Shown here piece by piece: positions 36,501 through 45,019 of a DNA stretch of 64,000 nt (its first letter is position 1; every line of letters starts with the position of its first letter). Origin of the DNA: Desulfosoma sp. Its GTDB lineage: Bacteria > Desulfobacterota > Syntrophobacteria > Syntrophobacterales > DSM-9756. Made by a program: the position numbers and the translations under genes. The notes beneath the pieces are model-generated. The model was not told the origin of the DNA and searched no databases. It saw only the letters and a program-made list of their open reading frames with translations. The stretch spans positions 24,888 to 88,887 of the forward strand of contig JBBFKY010000013.1 in NCBI GenBank assembly GCA_037481875.1, written 5' to 3'.

Positions 36501-37960
36501 TGGCGGCATGCACTCCTCGGACCCATGAACCCTTGTTTCAGGAAACCATGGCCGATGCGGGTTTGAACAAATACCTGTTTGAAATGGCCAACATTCGAAA
36601 CCAGGATTCCTGGGTGCATGGCATGGATCCGGCCATGGCGACGGAAAAAGCCAAAGATTTGGTACGCATGGCCGTGGCCAAGGTGGCTCTCCTGGAACCT
36701 CTGCCTGAACCGGAACTGGCCGTGACGCGGCGAGCTTTGGTGGTCGGCGGGGGTGTCTCCGGCATGACCGCTGCACTGTCTCTAGCCGATCAGGGGTATC
36801 CTGTGAATTTGGTGGAAAGCGGCCCGCAGCTTGGCGGCCAGGCTCTGAGGCTTCACAAGACGTGGCGTGGGGAGAATATCGGCGCCTACGTGGAGCAGCT
36901 GCGTCAAAGGGTGAACGAACATCCCCTCATCACCGTTCATCTGAATGCGCGTTTGACCGCTGTGGAAGGTTTTGTGGGTAACTTCAAGTCCACGATTCAA
37001 AACGGAGCCGAACCGATCACGGTGGAACACGGTGTGGCCGTCATCGCCACAGGCGGTCGAGAATGGAAACCCAATGAGTACCTCTACGGGCAAGATCCTC
37101 GGGTTTTGACGCATCTGGAGCTGGACGAGAAGCTGCGTACAGACGATGCTGCGCTCACTCAGGCCAGGTCCGTGGTCTTCATTCAGTGTGTGGGAAGTCG
37201 GGAACCGGAGCGGCCTTATTGCAGTCGAGTGTGCTGCACCCACACCATTCAGAGCGCGTTGGAAATTAAAAGGCGTCAACCCGACACCGATGTCTATGTA
37301 CTCTACCGGGATATTCGAAGTTACGGGGAACGAGAAAGGCTCTACCAGGAAGCACGCCGAGCCGGTGTGCTCTTTATTCGTTACTCCTTGGAAGACAAGC
37401 CCAAGGTGGAACAAAACGACGGTGCCTTAAGAGTCACCGTCACAGATCACATTTTACGTCGACCCTTGGTGTTGACGGCCGATCTTATCACGCTGGCCAC
37501 GGCCATACTCCCCAATGCCGACGAATCTTTGGCCCAGTTGTTCAAAGTTCCCATGAACGAAGACGGGTTTTTGATTGAAGCTCATGCCAAGCTGAGGCCT
37601 GTGGATTTTGCCACCGACGGTGTTTTTCTCTGCGGCCTGGCCCATTATCCCAAGCCGTTGGATGAAAGTATCGCCCAGGCTCAAGCGGCGGCGGCTCGAG
37701 CAGCCACGATCTTGGCTCGGGATCGCATCTATTTTCCCGGCACGGTGGCTCGTACCAATCCGTTCCTGTGCAGTGCGTGCGGCACATGCGTGGCCATTTG
37801 TCCTTATTCGGCGCCTCGGTTCAATGAGCGGGGTCTGGCGGAAATCAATCCGGCCCTGTGCAAGGGATGCGGCTTGTGTGTGGCGTCGTGCCGTTCAGGA
37901 GCGATCCAGCTCCAAGGGTTCGATGATGCCCAAATCTTTACCATGATCGACAGCCTGTAA
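33527..37960 (+). CDS. hdrA: Giant HdrA-type flavoprotein, selenocysteine-containing (TGA at 33719-33721 read through)
   Basis: 1477 residues if the TGA at codon 65 is selenocysteine. Module 1 is HdrA-like: FAD site [13 protein letters not shown] near residue 15, then [17 protein letters not shown], where HdrA proteins have a conserved Cys, then a 4Fe-4S site at Cys114-117-120-124. A GltD/NfnB-like module is inserted (about 160-640; [44 protein letters not shown]), probably NAD(P)H-linked. HdrA sequence resumes to about 925. Module 2 is another HdrA ([29 protein letters not shown]) ending in two 4Fe-4S sites ([23 protein letters not shown]). Frame, homology and length continue without disturbance across the TGA. 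It begins a six-gene operon and probably hosts flavin-based electron bifurcation. Confidence 0.88.
33737..33754 (+). promoter_or_regulatory. Predicted bacterial SECIS hairpin in hdrA
   Basis: CTGGTC (33737-33742) can pair with GGCCGG (33749-33754), using G-U pairs, leaving the loop GAGGTC with an exposed GGU. The loop starts 22 bases after the TGA at 33719-33721, within the distance used by bacterial SECIS elements, which bind SelB immediately downstream of the UGA. Confidence 0.55.
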
Positions 37961-37984
37961 AAGGCGATGCCGGGAGCGAATACG

Positions 37985-38461
37985 ATGAATGCCTGGGAAC
38001 CCAAAATCATAGCGTTTCTTTGCAACTGGTGCTCTTACGGAGCGGCGGATCTGGCCGGTGTAAGCCGGTTGCAGTATCCGGTAAACATTCGAGTGATTCG
38101 CGTGCCGTGCAGCGGCCGAATCAATCCCAAGTTTCTCTTGGCGGCCTTGCGCCATGGTGCCGATGGCGTCTGGGTGTCCGGTTGCCATCCGGGGGATTGC
38201 CATTACATCGAGGGCAACTATTATGCCCGCCGAAAGTTTGCTCTGCTTAAAAATTTCCTGGAGCATACGGGCATCGAACCGGGACGGCTTCATTTTTCAT
38301 GGATTTCTTCGGCGGAGGCTTCCAAGTTTGCCGAGACGGCTCGAGAAGTGGTGGAAGCGGTGCGGGCCGTGGGGCCGGCCAAGCATTTCATCAAAAGGAA
38401 ACCGGAATGGGACGATCTTGAGGCGCCTTTGAAAGCGGCCTGTCAAGTTGAGGTGGCATAG
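37985..38461 (+). CDS. mvhD: MvhD/FlxD-like 2Fe-2S subunit
   Basis: 158 residues. The cysteine pattern CNWCSYGAADLAG, PCSGR and GCHPGDCHY is that of the methyl-viologen hydrogenase delta subunit, which passes electrons between a donor dehydrogenase and HdrA. The ATG at 37985 follows GGGAG at good spacing; an alternative at 37967 is less well placed. It lies 24 bp after hdrA and abuts the next start, so translation is coupled. Here the partner appears to be a Flx-type NAD(P)H dehydrogenase rather than a hydrogenase. Confidence 0.9.
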   Translation: MNAWEPKIIAFLCNWCSYGAADLAGVSRLQYPVNIRVIRVPCSGRINPKFLLAALRHGADGVWVSGCHPGDCHYIEGNYYARRKFALLKNFLEHTGIEPGRLHFSWISSAEASKFAETAREVVEAVRAVGPAKHFIKRKPEWDDLEAPLKAACQVEVA

Positions 38462-39412
38462 ATGCACGCGTACACGAAAAAAATTCGGGAAGCTGCCCAG
38501 CGTCTTTTGGTGGAAAAGAAGGTGGACGGGGTGATCGGGTTTCGTCAGGGGACGATTCCCATGATGAGTGAGCCTGTCATGATCCGCCATGTCGATCAGG
38601 TGGATCAATTGGTCTGGAACAGTTTCTGCGGCGTGAATCTCGCCAATTACCTCGTCAAGCGCAAAGACCGTGTGGCGGTGGTGGCCAAAGGGTGTGACAG
38701 TCGCAACATGGTCCTTCAGATGCAAGAAAATCAATTTCAGAGGAATCAGCTCTATATCCTTGGAGCCCCATGTCACGGCATGGTGGATCGACGCAAGATA
38801 TGGGCTTTTTTGAAAGGGCGGGAGCCTTTGCAGGTCACGGAAAACGGTCCCGAACTGCATGTGTCGGGAAAAGGCTTTGAAGAGGTGCTTCGGCGTGAGG
38901 AATACCTGCAGGACAACTGCCGCATTTGTACGCACCGCAACCCTGTGATCTACGATGAACTTCTTGGGGATTTGGTGTCGGAACAGACGGGAGTCGACCG
39001 CTACGAGGACGTTCGGCGCGTGGAAGCCATGCCGCCTCAAGACAAATGGCGTTATTTTGAGGAGCTTATCGCTTCCTGCATTCGCTGTTATGCGTGCCGA
39101 AACGCTTGTCCGATGTGCTATTGTCCCACTTGCTTTGTGGATGAATCGAGGCCCCAATGGGTGGGGAAGACACTGGATGCCACGGACACCCGCACGTTTC
39201 ATCTGCTACGAGCCTTTCATTTAGCCGGGAGATGCACGGACTGTGGGGCTTGTGAACGGGCCTGTCCCATGGGGATTTCCGTTCGCCAGTTCACCAAGAA
39301 ATTGGAAAAGGATGTGAAGGAACTCTACGGCTATGAAGCGGGCTTGGTCATGGAAGGGCGGCCGCCTTTAGACACCTATAGACCCGATGACCCGCAGGAT
39401 TTTATCAAATGA
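38462..39412 (+). CDS. Flx-type iron-sulfur oxidoreductase subunit (FrhB-like plus ferredoxin domains)
   Basis: 316 residues. The N-terminal part (VDGVIGFRQGTIPMM, VAVVAKGCDSRNMVLQMQENQ) resembles coenzyme F420 hydrogenase/dehydrogenase beta-type proteins. It also has NCRICTHRNP, then a clustered CIRCYACRNACPMCYCPTC and a ferredoxin-type CTDCGACERACPMG. Several 4Fe-4S clusters are expected. It starts directly after the mvhD stop with GAGGTGG upstream. In Flx-Hdr complexes such subunits relay electrons between the FlxA flavoprotein and HdrA, possibly with a ferredoxin outlet. The exact FlxB or FlxC equivalence is left open. Confidence 0.78.
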   Translation: MHAYTKKIREAAQRLLVEKKVDGVIGFRQGTIPMMSEPVMIRHVDQVDQLVWNSFCGVNLANYLVKRKDRVAVVAKGCDSRNMVLQMQENQFQRNQLYILGAPCHGMVDRRKIWAFLKGREPLQVTENGPELHVSGKGFEEVLRREEYLQDNCRICTHRNPVIYDELLGDLVSEQTGVDRYEDVRRVEAMPPQDKWRYFEELIASCIRCYACRNACPMCYCPTCFVDESRPQWVGKTLDATDTRTFHLLRAFHLAGRCTDCGACERACPMGISVRQFTKKLEKDVKELYGYEAGLVMEGRPPLDTYRPDDPQDFIK

Positions 39413-39465
39413 CGCCAATCCAGAGCGCGCATCAGCCGAGAACCAATGCGATAGAGGATGGATCC

Positions 39466-40518
39466 ATGCTGACAATCTATGTGCCAAAAGAAAAAATGCC
39501 CCTTCTGATCGGCCGTATCATGGACAAAGCTCGAGTCTTTGCGCCGGTCAAGGAAGGTGACACTTACCGATTTCGGCTTTTGGACCGGCCCGACAAAGCG
39601 GATTTGTCTTATCAGAACACGCGCCTCTCTCCCAAGGAATTGATGCATCCTCAGCAGGAAGCCATGTTTCGCTTCAGCCTCAAAAAAGGCGACCCCAAGG
39701 AAGGGATTTTGGCGGAGATTCCCAAGGATTTGGGAAAACGCGTCGTGTGGGGCCTTAGACCTTGCGATGCCAAGGCGTTTCAACTGGTGGATGTCAACTT
39801 CGTCACGGAACAATACGTGGATCCGTGGTGGCGAAAGCGCCGTCAGGCCACTGTACTCGTGGGGCTTGGCTGCCATGAACCGTGCAGCACATGCTTTTGC
39901 ACTTCCGTAGGCACCGGCCCTTTTGATCGAACAGCCCTGGATGTGCTCATGACCGAACTGCCCGAAGGCTATCTTTTGGAGGCGGTGACGGAGTCGGGGC
40001 AAGATCTGCTGGCTGACATCGAAGAAGGTCGACCGGCCGATGAGGACATTCGAGCCCAGGCAGCATCCATCGCCCAGGAAGCGGAACGAAGCCTGCCTCG
40101 GTTGTTGTCCCCCGAGCCTCTTCGAGACAAACCCATGACGGAGCTTTTTCAGGCTTCTTTTTGGGAAGAGGTCCAATTCGCCTGTATCAATTGCGGGACC
40201 TGTACCTTTCTGTGCCCCACATGCTGGTGTTTCGACATTCAGGATGAAGTGTATCAGCACGAAGGGGTGCGTCTACGTCTGTGGGATGCCTGCATGTTTC
40301 CTTTATTCACGTTGCATGGGTCCGGTCATAATCCGAGAAATCAAAAATTGCAGCGGGTGCGCCAAAGATTCATGCACAAGTTCAAATACTATGTGGACAA
40401 GTACGGAAACGGGCCGGCGTGCGTGGGCTGCGGACGATGCGTGCAGTACTGCCCTGTGAATATCGATATTCGACGGGTTGCAGGGATGATGGCGGCTTCC
40501 TGTGTGTGCCCGACCTAA
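39466..40518 (+). CDS. 4Fe-4S dicluster subunit, HydB/FlxC-like
   Basis: 350 residues. The body matches sulfhydrogenase beta-subunit-like proteins (VVWGLRPCDAKAFQLVDVNF, LGCHEPCSTCFCTSVGTGPFD). Two ferredoxin-type sites are at CINCGTCTFLCPTCWC and CVGCGRCVQYCPVN. The ATG at 39466 follows GAGGATGG. A longer start at 39409 overlaps the preceding stop and is possible. It sits between the other Fe-S subunit and the FlxA-like flavoprotein, as expected for a soluble electron-transfer complex with FAD/NAD(P) input. Confidence 0.8.
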   Translation: MLTIYVPKEKMPLLIGRIMDKARVFAPVKEGDTYRFRLLDRPDKADLSYQNTRLSPKELMHPQQEAMFRFSLKKGDPKEGILAEIPKDLGKRVVWGLRPCDAKAFQLVDVNFVTEQYVDPWWRKRRQATVLVGLGCHEPCSTCFCTSVGTGPFDRTALDVLMTELPEGYLLEAVTESGQDLLADIEEGRPADEDIRAQAASIAQEAERSLPRLLSPEPLRDKPMTELFQASFWEEVQFACINCGTCTFLCPTCWCFDIQDEVYQHEGVRLRLWDACMFPLFTLHGSGHNPRNQKLQRVRQRFMHKFKYYVDKYGNGPACVGCGRCVQYCPVNIDIRRVAGMMAASCVCPT

Positions 40519-40532
40519 TGTGGAGGATGGAC

Positions 40533-41375
40533 GTGAAGAATCCCTATTTGCCTTACCCGGTCAGAATTCAGGACATCATCACGGAAACCTCGGATCGTAA
40601 CCTGAAAACTTTTAAGCTCGTTTTTTTGAACAAAGAAGATGAAGCGGCTTTTCAGTATATGCCCGGACAATTCGCGGAACTGTCCGTGGCCGGTCAAGGG
40701 GAAGTGCCTATCGGCATCGCTTCGTCACCCACGGAAAAGGGTTTTCTCATGTTCACCGTGAATCGAGTGGGCCGGGTGACGACTTACCTGCATAACATGA
40801 AACCTGGGGAAATCATGGGTGTGCGCGGTCCCTTGGGCAACTGGTACCCATGGGATGAAATGAAAGGCAAAAACGTGGTGATTATCGGTGGCGGTTTCGC
40901 CTTTACCACCCTTCGGTCTTCCATTGTCTGGTTGCTGGATCCCGCTCACCGAAAGGACTATGGGGACATTACAGTGGTTTATGGAGCCCGTAATCCGGGT
41001 CTGCTCCTTTACAAGGACGAGCTGGTGGCTTGGGAACGGCGTGATGACATCACCATGCATCTTACCGTGGATGCCACGGACGATCCTCAGTGGAAGTACA
41101 ACGTGGGCTTTGTTCCTGCCGTCACCAAGGAAAAAGCGCCCAGCGCCGAAAACGCCTATGCCATTGTGTGCGGCCCGCCCATCATGATCAAGTTCACGCT
41201 GCCCGTTCTTGCCGATTTAGGATTCCCGCCCGAGCGCATCATCACCAGCTTGGAGATGCGCATGAAATGCGGCATCGGCATGTGCGGCCGCTGCAACATC
41301 GGCACGGAATACGTGTGCAAGGATGGTCCCGTGTTTTCCATGCAAAAACTGGCTTCCTTGCCCAATGAGTACTAG
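40533..41375 (+). CDS. flxA: FlxA-like FAD/NAD(P)-binding oxidoreductase
   Basis: 280 residues of the ferredoxin-NADP reductase superfamily, close to the gamma subunits of sulfhydrogenases and anaerobic sulfite reductase B. The FAD region contains YMPGQFAELSV and PIGIASSP; the NAD(P) region contains VVIIGGGFAFTTLRSSI, YGARNPGLLLYKDEL and CGPPIMIKF. A C-terminal 2Fe-2S set is CGIGMCGRCNIGTEYVCKDGPVF. The start is taken as GTG 40533, six bases after GGAGG. An ATG at 40527 directly abuts that site. It is the likely NAD(P)H entry or exit point of the complex. Confidence 0.85.
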   Translation: MKNPYLPYPVRIQDIITETSDRNLKTFKLVFLNKEDEAAFQYMPGQFAELSVAGQGEVPIGIASSPTEKGFLMFTVNRVGRVTTYLHNMKPGEIMGVRGPLGNWYPWDEMKGKNVVIIGGGFAFTTLRSSIVWLLDPAHRKDYGDITVVYGARNPGLLLYKDELVAWERRDDITMHLTVDATDDPQWKYNVGFVPAVTKEKAPSAENAYAIVCGPPIMIKFTLPVLADLGFPPERIITSLEMRMKCGIGMCGRCNIGTEYVCKDGPVFSMQKLASLPNEY

Positions 41376-41481
41376 GTGTCCAAGAACGAAGATCTTGGGA
41401 AAAATTTCTTTTAACTGAACCGAGCTTGTGTTACGTATAGGTGGAACCAATAAAACGGGAACCGAGTCAGGGGAGAGAGCT

Positions 41482-42708
41482 ATGGAGCCGTTGCTGTTGA
41501 CGAAAAGAGAGAGGCGCAAACTGGCGAGCCAGTACGCCGAGCTGTGCCTGACGTGCGGCACCTGCGCCGGTGGGTGCCCTGTCACGGGGGTGGACGGCTT
41601 GGATGTGCGCAAGGTGGTACGTCTGGCCGTTTTGGGTCTGGACCAGGAAGTGGTGGACTCCAAATTCCCATGGGTCTGCACCCTGTGCGGTCGTTGTGAG
41701 TACGCTTGTCCCATGAATATCGATCTCTTGAAGCTGCTTCGTTCCGCCCGCAGCATGCGTGATCGGGACAAGGTACCGGGGGTGCTTCACAAGGGTGTGG
41801 AGATGTGCCTTAAGACCGGAAACAACGTGGGTATTCCTGAGGAAGATTTCCGGTACCTGCTGGAAGATTTGGCCGCCGAACTGGCTGAAGAGTTGCCCGG
41901 GTTTGAGATCCCCATCGACAAAAAGGGAGCCAAGTATCTTTTCACCATCAATTCCAAGGAGCCCTTCGCCGAACCCGAGGACATGATGTTTTGGTGGCGT
42001 ATTCTTTATGCCGCCAATGAATCCTGGACGATCGCTTCCAAGAACTGGGAAGGGGTGAACTGGGGCTTGTTTACAGGCGACGATGCGGCCATGAAAGAAA
42101 TCGTGGGACGCATCGTCCAGAACTACAAGGAACTCGAATGCGAGTACCTGGTCTTACCCGAGTGAGGGCACGCCTACTATGCGACCAGGCTTGGTCTGCA
42201 AAATTGGTTTGCCGATGAAGGCGTGAAGTTTGTCAGCATTCATGATCTCCTGAAGCAGTACCTGGAAGAAGGGCGTATCAAGGTGGACAAATCCATCCAC
42301 CATGAACTGACCACCTACCATGACCCATGCAATTACGCTCGAAAGAGTGAACGAGCTTTTGGGCATGGCTATTACGAAGAGCCTCGTTGGGTGGTGCAGC
42401 AATGCTGTGAGCATTTCGTGGACATGTACCCGAACCGGGCCAACAACTATTGCTGCGGCGCCGGAGGCGGGGCGTGGGCGGCTCCGTATGTAGAGGAACG
42501 CATCTTTTACGGACGTGTCAAGGCCAAGCAGATCAAGGATACGGGTGCCAAGCTGCTCATTGCGCCGTGCCACAACTGCCGCGACCAGATCATGAAGAGT
42601 CTGCGCAAAGAATACGATTTCATGGATGTGGAAGTGAAATACCTTTGGGAATTGGTGGCGGATTCGCTCATCATCGAGCCTCGAGAGGAAGCGGAAGAGG
42701 AAGAATAG
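41482..42708 (+). CDS. hdrD: HdrD/DsrK-like CCG-domain protein, selenocysteine-containing (TGA at 42163-42165 read through)
   Basis: 408 residues if the TGA at codon 228 is selenocysteine. An HdrC-like N-terminus has two 4Fe-4S sites (Cys22-25-28-32 and Cys66-69-72-76). The CCG part reads VLPE-U-GHAYYATR, where relatives such as HdrD, TmcB and DsrK have ECGHA. A second CCG domain follows (HDPCNYAR from Cys283, YCCGAGGGAW, APCHNC), a set of ligands for a noncubane cluster. Reading continues in frame for 180 codons after the TGA. It ends the operon and is followed by a strong terminator. It is the probable thiol/disulfide-reducing end of the Hdr complex, for example towards DsrC. Confidence 0.88.
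42180..42200 (+). promoter_or_regulatory. Predicted bacterial SECIS hairpin in the hdrD-like gene
   Basis: GACCA (42183-42187) pairs perfectly with TGGTC (42192-42196) around a GGCT loop. Below it a T (42197) is bulged, and GC (42181-42182) pairs with GC (42198-42199), extended by T42180-A42200. A bulged U and a GG-U-type loop are marks of SelB-binding hairpins. The stem begins 15 bases after the TGA. Confidence 0.7.
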
Positions 42709-42734
42709 ATTCTCGAAGGTTTTGAAGCTTCGCG

Positions 42735-42773
42735 AGCCCCGGAAACACGGCATGGTTTCCGGGGCTTTTTCTT
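42735..42773 (+). terminator. Strong intrinsic terminator of the flx-hdr operon
   Basis: AGCCCCGGAAAC (42735-42746) and GTTTCCGGGGCT (42755-42766) form a perfect 12-bp stem with an 8-base loop, followed by TTTTCTTT. It lies 27 bp after the stop of the hdrD-like gene. Confidence 0.92.
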
Positions 42774-42939
42774 TGCCTGCGTGGTTTTTAGCTTTTAGAA
42801 TAGGGTGAATTGCAGCCGCAAGAATTTTTGGGATCGGAAAGGACGGGCCTAAGCATCTTTGTCCTTAGGACGGCGAAAGGCTTGGGCGAAGTTCTCAAGC
42901 GTGTTTGCCGATGCAACGATAAAATCGGCGGGCGGCAAC

Positions 42940-43125
42940 GTGTAGGAGCGAACCCATGTGTCCGCCCCCAAAGCCGCCGGTATGGGAAGGAACAATGGTG
43001 GCCCACACAGAGGTGCGCCCCTACAGCCGGGGGACATGCCCCCAGGTGGGCGGACCCATGTGTCCGCCCCCTGTACAGCCGTAATGGCAAGGCCAATGGG
43101 GGAACACACACCGTTGCGCCCCTAA
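42940..43125. repeat. Family 1 repeat cluster, at least four cores
   Basis: Cores are seen at about 42942 (GTAGGAGCGAACCCATGTGTCCGCCCCC), 43000 (CACACAGAGGTGCGCCCCTAC), 43046 (GGGCGGACC...TGTCCGCCCC) and 43100 (AACACACACCGTTGCGCCCCTA). They alternate between the GGACC-type and CACAC-type palindromes. The 42774-43266 gap contains no convincing gene. Confidence 0.75.
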
Positions 43126-43266
43126 AGCCATGGACCGGATGGAAATTCAGAAAAACGTTTGCCTTGACACCGAGACTCATGGCCTGCTCTGGATCAAAGA
43201 ACACTTTGCACAACCTAGTTTTCAAACAGCCTGGCGAACGAGGTCAAGCAATGGTTGGAGAAAAGC

Positions 43267-44553
43267 ATGAGCAAGAAAAAGAAACCAGCCGATCTTCTGA
43301 AGATTTCCGAAAATGAAAAGGCGGAATTGAGCTTTTTTATGGACCGCCTTCGCATGCAGGACCCTCAAGGACCCAGCCTGGAGAACTGCTTAAGAAGCCT
43401 TAAACAGTCTTTGTTGCAGCGTGAAGCCCTTGCGGCGGCCTTGCTGGAAGCTTTAAGCCACGAAGGCGGTCCTGTGTGTTTTCGAGCTTTTTGCGCCCTG
43501 CAAGAAATCGTTCAGGATAAACGTTTGACACGCATCGTGCGCCAGGCGGCTTATCGGTTTCGACAAAAGGGATTCGTCGTCTGTGAAGCTTCCGCTCCCG
43601 TGCAAGATTCTTCCCCGGTGGTTCTTGTCAAGGCGCAAGAAATGAAAAACGAAGCTTATCTTGCAGCTTCCGCTAAAGATCACATGTTTCAATATAGTGC
43701 CTACGTTTTTTCAAAAAGCGAGGACAGTCCCTGTGTCATCCTTATGACGCTCGGCGCAGGTTTTTCCTGTGAACTTTTGGGAATCTATTCCCTGTCTAGA
43801 AGAGAATTTAAGGATAAACTTCGAAAAATAGCCGACTTTTTGGAAAGCCCGATACGCGAGGTGTCTTTAGGGCACATGGCCCGTGTGCATGAGACCCTGG
43901 TGTCTTTCAACCGCATTCCCGCTGAATATAGAACGGATGTGCCAATGGTTCGAAGACTTCTCGAACCTTACGTTCTCGAAGACCCTCGCCCCTACTTCCT
44001 TCAGATGTGGGATCAAAAAGGGCTAGCCCCCTTAAGAGAAGTGGATCTTCCTGATCTTGTGGACTTTATTACCTCAAATCTGGAAGTTGTGCCTTATGAG
44101 GGACTTTTTTCCGACAAATCGGCTCTTGAGCGATGGGTGACGGGTTTGAAAACTATCCAAGACGGTGTGATCAGGATTCCTCGGTATCTTGCTGAAGAAC
44201 GTCTGGATAAAAGCCTCGGTGAAGCGACGCGAGAGTTATTCCCTCTGGAGGTGTGTCGCGGTCTTGCCAAGGACTGGGAAGAGGTGGCTCTGTGGACCCT
44301 GCTGAATGAAGACGATCCTTTTCGAGTGGAAAAGGTCTTCGCCCTTTCCGAGCACGCTCAAGACCTTAAAGATTCGGGATCCAGCCCGGTTATGAGACGC
44401 ATCGTGGAGTTGGCCATGGCCATTTTTTTCAACTTCTTCACTCCGGATCTGAATGCCGATCTTCGGCGCCTTGAAAAGATGGAGAAGGAACTCGACGAAG
44501 GACTGAAGCGAACCCCTTCGGGGCTTTACGTCCCTCGCGGGGTCTTGGAATAA
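43267..44553 (+). CDS. Conserved-looking hypothetical protein, 428 aa
   Basis: Not recognised. The ATG at 43267 follows GGAG by six bases; a TTG 12 bases upstream is possible. The product is soluble, mostly alpha-helical and starts with a very basic KKKKPADLL. Notable stretches are ALLEALSHEGGPVCFRAF, reminiscent of helical repeat proteins, and a conserved-looking tail GLYVPRG. There is no signal peptide, clear motif or metal site. Codon use matches the neighbours and the frame is long, so coding is secure. YjbQ follows in 17 bp and may be co-transcribed. Confidence 0.8.
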   Translation: MSKKKKPADLLKISENEKAELSFFMDRLRMQDPQGPSLENCLRSLKQSLLQREALAAALLEALSHEGGPVCFRAFCALQEIVQDKRLTRIVRQAAYRFRQKGFVVCEASAPVQDSSPVVLVKAQEMKNEAYLAASAKDHMFQYSAYVFSKSEDSPCVILMTLGAGFSCELLGIYSLSRREFKDKLRKIADFLESPIREVSLGHMARVHETLVSFNRIPAEYRTDVPMVRRLLEPYVLEDPRPYFLQMWDQKGLAPLREVDLPDLVDFITSNLEVVPYEGLFSDKSALERWVTGLKTIQDGVIRIPRYLAEERLDKSLGEATRELFPLEVCRGLAKDWEEVALWTLLNEDDPFRVEKVFALSEHAQDLKDSGSSPVMRRIVELAMAIFFNFFTPDLNADLRRLEKMEKELDEGLKRTPSGLYVPRGVLE

Positions 44554-44570
44554 AGACAGGGAGGCGTTCC

Positions 44571-44984
44571 ATGAAGCGGATGAGTTTTCAGGTGAAGACA
44601 TCGTCCCGCAGCGACGCTGTGGACATTACATCTTCTGTGGCCGAAAAAGTGCGAGAAGCCGGAATCGCCGACGGTATCTGCTTCATTTATGTGCCGCATA
44701 CGACCGCGGGCGTGACCATCAACGAAGGGGCGGATCCGGCGGTCATGGACGATGTGTTGCGTACCTTGGATCACCTGATTCCCTGGACGGCCCATTATCG
44801 GCATACGGAAGGCAATGCCGCGGCCCATATCAAGACAACCCTCACGGGTTCCAGTGTCTCGGTTCTCGTGGAAAAAGGCCGGCTTCTTCTTGGAACATGG
44901 CAAAGAATTTTTTTATGTGACTACGATGGCCCGAGGACGCGCACAGTCCATGTAGGCGTGCAGGGATCGACTTCGACCGGTTGA
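44571..44984 (+). CDS. yjbQ: YjbQ family protein (UPF0047)
   Basis: 137 residues, normal for the family. It contains the hallmark VPHTTAGVTINEGADP and the downstream HYRHTEGNAAAHIKTTLTGSS, which carry the conserved His and Glu of the trimeric YjbQ fold, and ends QRIFLCDYDGPRTRTVHV. Some members have weak thiamine phosphate synthase activity; the in vivo role is unsettled. It is 17 bp after the 428-residue unknown and 35 bp before the acyl-CoA synthetase. Confidence 0.92.
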   Translation: MKRMSFQVKTSSRSDAVDITSSVAEKVREAGIADGICFIYVPHTTAGVTINEGADPAVMDDVLRTLDHLIPWTAHYRHTEGNAAAHIKTTLTGSSVSVLVEKGRLLLGTWQRIFLCDYDGPRTRTVHVGVQGSTSTG

Positions 44985-45019
44985 CCGGATTGGATCGCCA
45001 TCGGGGCCAAGGAGGACTC

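Noticed and set aside
35228-36619. 463-codon minus-strand frame inside hdrA
   Set aside because: It is antisense to a well-conserved gene, has His/Arg-rich shadow composition and shows no ribosome site.
42163-42165. TGA splitting the hdrD-like gene into two proteins
   Set aside because: The second part would start at an internal codon without a ribosome site. The ECGHA motif is rebuilt exactly when the TGA is read as Sec.
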